From Planctomycetota bacterium (GTDB lineage: Bacteria > Planctomycetota > Phycisphaerae > WQYP01): a DNA stretch of 49,125 bases. The translations under genes and the position numbers were made by a program. How positions within the stretch are numbered: the stretch's first letter is position 1; each line of letters opens with the position of its first letter. Where the stretch lies: the NCBI GenBank assembly GCA_021818445.1, contig JAKAEB010000029.1, positions 1 to 49,125 on the forward strand, written 5' to 3'. Under the pieces are notes generated by a model. The model saw only the letters and a program-made list of their open reading frames with translations. It made no database searches and was not told the origin of the DNA. Below are positions 42,698-49,125 of the stretch, in pieces.

Positions 42698-45592
42698 ATG
42701 AATCAAGTTAAAACCATCACAGTATCGAAGATTGCAGCATCGTTGGTGTGCGGCATTGCCTGCTTGGCGGCCGGCATTAGCAACCTCCGGGCGGCAAATA
42801 TTCCGCCCACGGCAACCACGGCGCTGCAAATCGTATCCCACATTTCCATGGTTCGGACACGGCCCCCGACACACGCGCCCACCAATCAACTGCCCGATGG
42901 CCCACTGATGGGCAACGGCAGTCTTGGCGTCGCTTTACAAGGCAAAAACACGAACAAGATATCCCTGTATCTTTCGCGAAACGATTTTTGGAGTGTGTTG
43001 CGCGGCCGCATTATGCCCATGGGCCAATTGATGCTTTCCATACCCCAACTGACCAATGGGGCTTACCGAACAGAAGAAAATATCGGCCCCGCAGATATCA
43101 CCGGCCAATTCACCAAGCGCGGCGGCTACGCGCTGGCATTCAAAACGTGGGTGGCGAACCCTCAGGATTTGGTCATATTAAAACTCACCAATACGGGTTC
43201 CAAAGTACTCGCCATTTCTGCATCATTACTGGACGGCTGGCGGACGTCGGGTGCAGTTGGCATGTCGCATCGCGCAGGGTCCATCGATACGCTGCGCGTG
43301 TCGCCCGATACGGTTGATGCAGATGTCGGTAAGCCCAGCGGGCGCGATCCGGCCGGCAACTTTCATGGTCAGATCGCCGACGTGAAAATCTACAATGCTG
43401 CATCGCCCCCCGACCGCGGGCATCACACAAGCACGCCGCGTTTTAGATTTCTTACCGCCGTACCGCATACCGGCCACCCCACAGGAGCATCTACCTGCGT
43501 GAACGTCGGATTTTTGGCCATGCCTGAAAAGGCGTTTACAGTTACCGCTTGGGTTTACCCTCAATCCGCTAAGGGTAGGCAGGCCATCTTCAGCGCCATG
43601 ACAAGCGACCGATGGCAGCATTGGGGAGAGCCGGGGCCCAATCCACCGCAGATATCCTATGGTTTTACCCTTTCGCTGTTTCACGGGCGTCCGTCCGCCA
43701 TGCTGAATCGCGTGCGTGTCACCACCCTGAAGCCACTGCCGCTGCATCAATGGTCACTTGTGACGGCGGTTTATAACGGGCGCACCCTGCGCATTGGCGT
43801 GAATCATCACATGGAGGCCAGCACAAATCGGTTTCCCCCGGCACGCGATGTCGTTGGCCCCGGATGGGATTGGAATGCCATACACCCGGGCGATCGCAAA
43901 CTGCCGTTTGATGGCTGCTCGCCGAGCGGACTGCTGGCTTGCCGAATAATCGACGGACAAGGCAGCGAGCCGCAACATACATTTAACCTGCTCCCCGGTG
44001 GATCGGCCTTCGTCGCCGTTTCCGCCATGGATGACCGCGACACACCCGGATATCGGGCCGCCTCCCTGCAGCTTCTGTCCGGCTTAAATGCCGCCGATAT
44101 TGCCAGACTCTGGAAACAGCATCTGACGCACTGGGCGAAATTCTGGTCGGCGTCTTATGTAAAAATTCCAGATAAAACAATACAGTCGTTCTGGTATGGA
44201 TCGCTCTATCTGCTCGGATGCAGCATGGCACCCGGGCACATCGCCCCCGGTCTGTGGGGTAACTTCATCACCTCGCCCTACATGGGCTGGAACGGTGACT
44301 ACACACTTGATTACAATTATGAGGCACCCTTTTGGGCTGTCTATCCCACCCATCATGTACAACTGGCCGATAATTACGACCGGCCACTGCTTGACTGGAT
44401 GAAACGGGGCGAAGGTTTGGCCCGGCACCGGCACTACCATGGGCTGTTTTATTATTGCCACCTTAGCCCTCTGCCCGGCTGGAGCGCGGATGGTGCCAAA
44501 ACACTACGGCAGAAAAGCGATGCCCTGTTTGGGGCGGTGAACTGCGTGATGCGGTGGCGTTACACCCGTAACCCCGAATATGCCCGCAAGGTGTACCCCT
44601 TTTTGCGCGGCGTGGCGACTTTTTGGGATCATTATTTGGTCAATACGCATGGCGTGTACGTGGATGAAAACGACGCTGCCGACGAACTTCATAGCCCGAC
44701 GGACGTCAACCCCGCCACCAGTATCGCCTTTCTCCAGATGCTTTATCGCGGGTTGTTAAGTATGAACCGATCGCTGCACTTGCATGACCGGGCGGCAGTA
44801 ACGTGGCGTCACATATCGCGACATCTATCGCCATTGCCGATTTTTCCGGCCGCGCGGATTTTTGGGCCACCGCACATGCAGGGCAAATCGATCATCGCAT
44901 TCACCCAGAGGGGTCTTAAGTGGATGGGGCCGGTCATCCGCACCCATTGGCATCTGATCCACCCTCGATGGAATGGCGTGCACGGCTCCAGCGCCGGCAT
45001 GAACCCTGCGCAGGTAATCTTTCCCGGCTGGGCCATCGGACTGCAAAGCCCGCGGCACCTGCTTCGGGCGGCTCGCGACACGGTGCAGGCCTATCAAATT
45101 TGGTACGACTACAACGACACCAACAGCTACTACCCGGCCGCCGCGGATGTGGGCTACAACCCCAACGCCATTTTGCATCATCTAGGCGTGCTGATTGCCC
45201 ACTGTGCCTACCCCAGTTTTGCCTTTCAGATGGGTGGCGGTGGAGAGGAAAACTTTGCCACCGTACCAACCACCATCTGCAGTATGCTGATGCAAAGTTA
45301 TCAGAAAAATATCATTTTGTTCCCCGATTGGCCGGTCAAGCAGAATGCCGCCTTCGGTCACCTGCTGGCCTGCGGCGATTTTCTTGTTTCCAGCCGGATA
45401 CACAGTGGTCGCGTGGCATACGTAAAAGTCATCGCCCAGCGCGGCGGGATGCTGCGCATCGTCAACCCGTGGCCGCACGCCGGCGCTCTGCTCTCTGAAA
45501 GGGCCAAGCCGCCGATAAAATTCAGCGCGCAAGTCATCCGTCTGCGCACCACACCCGGCGAGGTGCTGATATTCAGGCCGGGCATTAAATGA
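42698..45592 (+). CDS. Secreted (alpha/alpha)6-barrel glycoside hydrolase with inserted LamG-like domain
   Basis: 964 residues with a signal peptide (KIAASLVCGIACLAAGISNLRA). A GH95-like N-terminal beta-sandwich (ALPDGPLMGNGSLGVAL-type start: QLPDGPLMGNGSLGVALQ) is interrupted at about residues 210-390 by a LamG/concanavalin-like domain (AFTVTAWVYPQSAKGRQAIFS, LHQWSLVTAVYNGRTLRIGV). The helical barrel follows with WNGDYTLDYNYEAPFWAVYP (~531) and WYDYNDTNSYYPAAADVG. The catalytic residues and substrate are not certain; alpha-L-fucosidase or a related exo-glycosidase on plant or algal polysaccharide is plausible. The ATG has GGGTGG upstream. Confidence 0.8.
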   Translation: MNQVKTITVSKIAASLVCGIACLAAGISNLRAANIPPTATTALQIVSHISMVRTRPPTHAPTNQLPDGPLMGNGSLGVALQGKNTNKISLYLSRNDFWSVLRGRIMPMGQLMLSIPQLTNGAYRTEENIGPADITGQFTKRGGYALAFKTWVANPQDLVILKLTNTGSKVLAISASLLDGWRTSGAVGMSHRAGSIDTLRVSPDTVDADVGKPSGRDPAGNFHGQIADVKIYNAASPPDRGHHTSTPRFRFLTAVPHTGHPTGASTCVNVGFLAMPEKAFTVTAWVYPQSAKGRQAIFSAMTSDRWQHWGEPGPNPPQISYGFTLSLFHGRPSAMLNRVRVTTLKPLPLHQWSLVTAVYNGRTLRIGVNHHMEASTNRFPPARDVVGPGWDWNAIHPGDRKLPFDGCSPSGLLACRIIDGQGSEPQHTFNLLPGGSAFVAVSAMDDRDTPGYRAASLQLLSGLNAADIARLWKQHLTHWAKFWSASYVKIPDKTIQSFWYGSLYLLGCSMAPGHIAPGLWGNFITSPYMGWNGDYTLDYNYEAPFWAVYPTHHVQLADNYDRPLLDWMKRGEGLARHRHYHGLFYYCHLSPLPGWSADGAKTLRQKSDALFGAVNCVMRWRYTRNPEYARKVYPFLRGVATFWDHYLVNTHGVYVDENDAADELHSPTDVNPATSIAFLQMLYRGLLSMNRSLHLHDRAAVTWRHISRHLSPLPIFPAARIFGPPHMQGKSIIAFTQRGLKWMGPVIRTHWHLIHPRWNGVHGSSAGMNPAQVIFPGWAIGLQSPRHLLRAARDTVQAYQIWYDYNDTNSYYPAAADVGYNPNAILHHLGVLIAHCAYPSFAFQMGGGGEENFATVPTTICSMLMQSYQKNIILFPDWPVKQNAAFGHLLACGDFLVSSRIHSGRVAYVKVIAQRGGMLRIVNPWPHAGALLSERAKPPIKFSAQVIRLRTTPGEVLIFRPGIK

Positions 45593-45616
45593 CCACCACC
45601 GGGTGTTGCACCGGCA

Positions 45617-46000
45617 TCACCATTTGCACATTCGGCTCAGACCATGGCGGCGCGACGCCAGCAGCGCGTAGGCGGCTGCGTACAGGCCATGCCAGCCGCG
45701 GCAACGGCCGATGCGCCAGAACAATGACTCAACTTTACCGACACCCATCGCTGCGCGAAATTCCATCACCCCATCAACACCCACATACCTGTTTCCGGCA
45801 GCATCGACCACATGCAGATAGCGCCGGGTATCCGCGCCGCCCAGACCGTAGGTTTGCGGGTTGAAGGTTGGTGCCGATACATCAATAAACGTCAGGCGTC
45901 CGGCCGTGTCCAACTGCCGGGACTTTTGCATTGCCCGCGTGCAAATTCCGCAACCGCCATCAAAAAAGACTTTCAGCGGGTATTTGCTAATTGGTGTCAT
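45617..46000 (-). CDS. DCC-family thiol-disulfide oxidoreductase-like protein (DUF393)
   Basis: 127 residues. The family signature D-x-x-C-x-x-C is seen in FFDGGCGICTRAM at the N-terminus, followed by GRLTFIDVSAP and a central helical part. Members have a thioredoxin-like fold and a likely redox role, with no proven substrate. It converges on the glycoside hydrolase gene with a 24-bp gap and is divergent from the sigma gene at 46225. Confidence 0.88.
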   Translation of the reverse strand: MTPISKYPLKVFFDGGCGICTRAMQKSRQLDTAGRLTFIDVSAPTFNPQTYGLGGADTRRYLHVVDAAGNRYVGVDGVMEFRAAMGVGKVESLFWRIGRCRGWHGLYAAAYALLASRRHGLSRMCKW

Positions 46001-46224
46001 AGTCCTCTATTCTAGGAGTCTGACGGCAGCCAGAACTGGCGCTTGTGGCCCACATTCGCGGGGAGTGGCGATTGGGCCGTTAAGTTTGCCCACCACGGTT
46101 GGCGGCAACGTTGATAGGAACGGGTGCCGATTGGCGGGGTGATAAGGGTAGGAAGCCCGCGTGCCCCGCAAGTAGTGGCGGTGGATCGTGGTGACTCCGT
46201 TGGAAATGACCTGCAGGCCGGATA

Positions 46225-46872
46225 ATGAACCAAAATGATGGCCAAAACGTAAATGGTTTCAGCGACGAGAGCATCTCGGATGAGAGGCTGCTGGCCAACT
46301 TTATTGCTGGCGATCAGGACGCGTTTGCAAAAATTGTTGCGCGTTATGAGCGCGAACTCTACACTTTTATTCTGCGCTACGTTGGTGAACGATCAACGGC
46401 CGAAGATTTATTCCAGGAGACCTTCGTTCAGTTGCACCGCAGCGCGAAGATGTTCGATCCGGACCGCCGCCTCAAGCCTTGGCTCTACACCATCGCGGCC
46501 AATAAAGCCCGCGATTTTCTGCGGGCATCAAGCCGCCGGGCCACGCAGCGTCTTGATGCCTCACCGAATGGTGAGGATTCCGGCAGCCTGATTGATCTGG
46601 TTGCCACTGCCACTCCCGATGCCCCGGCAGCGGCCATCCTCTCGGAGGATGCCATGCGTGTCCGCGATATATTATCGGGCATGGCACCGATCCATCGCGA
46701 GGCGATCATAATGAGCTTTTATCAGCGGCTGTCGTATAAGGAAATAGCCGAGGTGCTCGGCGTTCCGCTGGGTACCGTAAAAAGCCGCCTGCATATTGCC
46801 CTGCAGAACTTCGCGCGGCTGTATGAGGCAAAAAACGGTGGACGCGATGGGGCGGCAGATGGCGCGAAATAA
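46225..46872 (+). CDS. ECF-type RNA polymerase sigma factor
   Basis: 215 residues. Region 2 (DAFAKIVARYERELYTFILRY, TAEDLFQETFVQLHRS, PWLYTIAANKARDFLR) and region 4 (HREAIIMSFYQRLSYKEIAEVL, GTVKSRLHIALQNF) are intact. Both ends are short, as in classic ECF sigmas. The following gene encodes a one-pass membrane protein with a possible anti-sigma N-terminus, so the two probably form a regulatory pair. AGG lies 7 nt before the ATG. Confidence 0.94.
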   Translation: MNQNDGQNVNGFSDESISDERLLANFIAGDQDAFAKIVARYERELYTFILRYVGERSTAEDLFQETFVQLHRSAKMFDPDRRLKPWLYTIAANKARDFLRASSRRATQRLDASPNGEDSGSLIDLVATATPDAPAAAILSEDAMRVRDILSGMAPIHREAIIMSFYQRLSYKEIAEVLGVPLGTVKSRLHIALQNFARLYEAKNGGRDGAADGAK

Positions 46873-46991
46873 TACAATGGCCACGGCGGGCAAAGTGGAA
46901 GGGCAGATCGGCGGGTTTTGGAAAGGGGCTTGCACAAAGCGTGGCGGTCAGCTTGGCGGCTTCCGGCAAGTTGTAAATACCACCAGATGAT

Positions 46992-48032
46992 GTGATGCAG
47001 ATGAACGCAAACTTTGATGCTTCTGATTTCCACAAGGCCAACCGGCAGCAAGCCGATGCAGCAGATGGCGCTTCCACGCCGGAAACACCGCTCCCGGCCG
47101 ATATTGCCGCCCAGCTTGATAGGCTGTTGGAAGGCGGACTAAAAAATATATCCGACCTGAAAGTGATCGATTCACACCCCATAGGTGCGGTTATTGGTCG
47201 GTTGTCGCTGCTGGAACTAAGTCCTCCACCCGCCGGTCTGCTGGCCCGCACACTTCAAGCCATGCCGAAACAGGTATTGCCGACCGCGCCGTCGATGAGC
47301 ACTAAAAAGCACATGGTACCGAGTGGTTTTAATCAGCGGGCGGTGGATATGTGGGTCATGGCGGTGGCTGCGAGTTTACTGGTAGTGGTCATGTTTTTTG
47401 GTCTAAGTCAGGCGCGCGTGCACGCACTGCGTTTCGCGTGTTCACGCAATTTGCAGGCCGTGGGCCGCGCCATGGAGCAATATGCAGCCAATTATGATAA
47501 TCGGCTGCCGGAAATTGCTCCGCCAGCCGATCGAAATTGGTTGCCTCGGGATGTGTCCACAGGCACCGAGCGGTCGGCAGATGCCCATAGTAATTTAGCC
47601 AATCTTTCGCCCTTGGTGGATGGTACTGCTCGTTACACATCATGGGAGCAATTGGTATGTCCCGCAACACCAACTTCAGCCTGTGATTTGAATGCCGAAC
47701 GCTGCCCGCAATGGAGGTCAACCGGTTATAGCTACGTTGACCAACTCGGACCCTACCATCAACACTGGCTTGAGGCTGCAACGGTGCCGATCATGGCAGA
47801 CGCCAACCCTGTTGTTTACGAGACCGTCTGCCGCAAAGCCACGATCAATTCCATTAATCATGGTGGAGTTGGCCAGAATGTTCTTTTCAATGATGGCAGC
47901 GTGGTATGGGAAACTTCTGCCGACGTAGGCCCTGACCACCGCAATATCTGGACGGTGGGCAATCCGCCGGTGCTGCAATACAACGGCACACAGGAACCGC
48001 GCCATCGGGACAGCGTCTTCCTTGTGCCGTAA
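46992..48032 (+). CDS. Membrane protein: anti-sigma-like N-terminus joined to a DUF1559/pseudopilin-like domain
   Basis: 346 residues (the start may be GTG 46992, ATG 46995 or ATG 47001). The first ~115 residues are cytoplasmic and helical (ADIAAQLDRLLEGG, IGRLSLLELSPPPAGLL). One transmembrane helix follows (MWVMAVAASLLVVVMFFGL). Right after it comes a pseudopilin-type segment (CSRNLQAVGRAMEQYAANYDNRLPE) and a C-terminal part with SINHGGVGQNVLFNDGSVVW, a close variant of the H-x9-DG motif of planctomycete DUF1559 proteins (here with 10 residues between). Located after an ECF sigma gene. A membrane anti-sigma with a pilin-like sensor is my inference. Confidence 0.65.
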   Translation: MMQMNANFDASDFHKANRQQADAADGASTPETPLPADIAAQLDRLLEGGLKNISDLKVIDSHPIGAVIGRLSLLELSPPPAGLLARTLQAMPKQVLPTAPSMSTKKHMVPSGFNQRAVDMWVMAVAASLLVVVMFFGLSQARVHALRFACSRNLQAVGRAMEQYAANYDNRLPEIAPPADRNWLPRDVSTGTERSADAHSNLANLSPLVDGTARYTSWEQLVCPATPTSACDLNAERCPQWRSTGYSYVDQLGPYHQHWLEAATVPIMADANPVVYETVCRKATINSINHGGVGQNVLFNDGSVVWETSADVGPDHRNIWTVGNPPVLQYNGTQEPRHRDSVFLVP

Positions 48033-48060
48033 CCCGCCCTCAGCGGTGCAAATAGTTACC

Positions 48061-48360
48061 CCGATTCACCGCGAAGGGCGCGGAGGACGCCAAGAAACGC
48101 CAAGCATATTGGATATGCGCTTGACCAATTGTCATGACGCGGCAAATATTACGAGATTTGTCCAATGCCAAAACCTCTGTGTCTCCTTTTCTCTGCGCGC
48201 CAAAAAAAAAACAAACAGCATCATGCCATCGGCATGATACATTATTTCACACAGAGAGGTGTTTATATCTCGCGCAGAGCCACGGAGAGAATTAACAAAT
48301 ACGAAATAATCAGATTCGCAAGTCTTCGCGTCCTTGGCGCTCTCGGCGGTGCAAAGGCGT
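48061..48360. repeat. Repeat unit A
   Basis: A 300-bp unit. The central hairpin is ATCATGCC (48220-48227), loop ATC, GGCATGAT (48231-48238). Confidence 0.8.
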
Positions 48361-48666
48361 TTTATTCACCGCAAAGCGCGCGGAAGACGCCAAGAAACGC
48401 CAAGCATATTGGAAATGGGCCTGTCCAATCGCCATGACGCGGCCAATATCGCGAGATTTGTCCAATGCCACAACCTCTGTGGCTCTTTTTCTCTGCGCGC
48501 CGAAAAATAAACATCATCATGCCAACGGCATGATGCATTATGTCACACAGAGAGGGTTTTAATATATCGCACAGAGACACAGAGACATAGATATAATGAA
48601 AAAAATACTAAAGATTCAGATTGGCCAGTCTTCGCGTCCTTGGCGCTCTCGGCGGTGCAAAGGCGT
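48361..48666. repeat. Repeat unit B
   Basis: A 306-bp unit. The central hairpin has a 9-bp stem, CATCATGCC (48515-48523), loop AAC, GGCATGATG (48527-48535). The changed loop with an intact stem suggests selection on pairing or recent copying. Confidence 0.8.
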
Positions 48667-48970
48667 TTTATTCACCGCAAAGGGCGCGGAGGACGCCAAG
48701 AACCGCCAAGCATATTGGATAGGGACCTGCCCAATCGCCGTGACGCGGCAAATATTACGAGATTTGTCCAATGACAAAACCTCTGTGTCTCTTTTTCTCT
48801 GCGCGCCGAAAAAAAGCTTTCATCATGCCATCGGCACGATGCCTTAATCCGCACAGAGAAGAGTTACGATCTCGCGCAGAGCCTCGGAGCCGCGGAGAGA
48901 ATTAAAAAAATATGAATAATAAGATACGCAAGTCTTCGCGTCCTTGGCGCTCCCGGCGGTGCAAACTCGT
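48667..48970. repeat. Repeat unit C
   Basis: A 304-bp unit. Its hairpin (CATCATGCC ATC GGCACGATG) has one mismatch. Confidence 0.8.
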
Positions 48971-49125
48971 TTTCCTCACCGCGAGGTTCGCAAAGCTGAC
49001 AGTGGAAATATTGGGTATGAGAGTGGCCCAGCGAGCCGCCGGGCTTGTCCCGGCGGGTAAAAAATTGACGCATCCCTGCGCGACATATCGCTGCGCCCTC
49101 CTTGCACCCTGCACCCCCGCGCGTT
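48971..49125. repeat. Diverged fourth repeat copy, cut by the window end
   Basis: The start (CTCACCGCGAGG) and the later ATATTGGGTATGAGAGTGGCCCAGCG match the unit beginning, then similarity fades. Confidence 0.5.

Larger units (their letters stand above)
48035..48970. repeat. Tandem array of three ~300-bp hairpin-rich repeats
   Basis: After a short right-end remnant (48035-48060), three units follow at 48061-48360, 48361-48666 and 48667-48970, about 85-90% alike by eye. Each begins TTCACCGC-AAGG, contains CCAAGCATATTGG, and ends CTTCGCGTCCTTGGCGCTC-CGGCGGTGCAAA, whose ends are partly inverted copies. Internally, ACCTCTGTG...CACAGAG encloses a perfect hairpin. The short open frames inside are not genes. 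Confidence 0.85.

Noticed and set aside
42397-42699. Possible 100-residue gene between ispD and the glycoside hydrolase
   Set aside because: No ribosome binding site, no motif, and it overlaps the start of the hydrolase.
48035-49125. CRISPR array
   Set aside because: The units are ~300 bp with no short direct repeats and no spacers, and no cas gene is present.

Overview
The window looks like chromosome from a Gram-negative bacterium of the Planctomycetota, probably a Phycisphaerae-like lineage. The clues are an LPS Kdo transferase and an Mla-type lipid transport operon (outer membrane), the futalosine menaquinone gene mqnD, a secreted terpenoid-cyclase-like protein with two DUF4159 domains, a membrane protein with a DUF1559/pseudopilin-like domain, XylR-type regulators, and many ECF sigma/anti-sigma pairs. 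The assignment rests on gene content alone. No rRNA, CRISPR array, prophage or insertion sequence with a transposase is visible.

Layout. 1-618 is a long leader without a convincing gene, followed by aconitase (619-3360). A compact minus-strand cluster (8235 to 3401) holds ygfZ, a degenerate receiver protein, mqnD, a DnaJ/CbpA co-chaperone, a small membrane protein and a PfkB-type sugar kinase with an apparent frameshift near its end. 8556-10812 is a sigma factor, membrane anti-sigma and PDZ lipoprotein cassette. 14600-10931 (minus) is an Mla/MCE operon with a HEAT lipoprotein and a STAS protein. 14782-17821 carries a GNAT acetyltransferase, two perfect parS sites, parB and an RluD-type pseudouridine synthase; no parA is nearby. 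On the minus strand follow an MscS channel, waaA (apparently lacking a standard start codon), an ASCH-domain protein and rpsA with a clear terminator.

23372-30709 is a carbohydrate-response locus: a XylR-type regulator divergent from an AraC-type regulator, a DUF5107-TPR protein and a sugar-porter MFS transporter. 30831-39499 is the most unusual stretch. It encodes the DUF4159 protein, a LolA-like periplasmic protein, a 1408-residue fusion of an MMPL/RND exporter with a C45-type Ntn acyltransferase/hydrolase and TPRs, and a PaaK-like acid-activating ligase. Exporter, carrier, acyltransferase-like enzyme and ligase recall the accessory genes of aryl-polyene/flexirubin clusters, but no polyketide or fatty-acid synthase gene is present. 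An extra 13th membrane helix would place the C45 domain in the periplasm.

The rest holds tRNA-His with a good promoter, ispD-polX (minus), a secreted (alpha/alpha)6-barrel glycoside hydrolase with an inserted and possibly permuted LamG domain, a DCC-family thiol protein, a second ECF sigma factor followed by an anti-sigma-like/pseudopilin-like fusion, and a tandem array of three ~300-bp hairpin-rich repeats (48035 to the window end). Two single-base anomalies (the kinase 3' end and the waaA 5' end) could be real or could be assembly errors.
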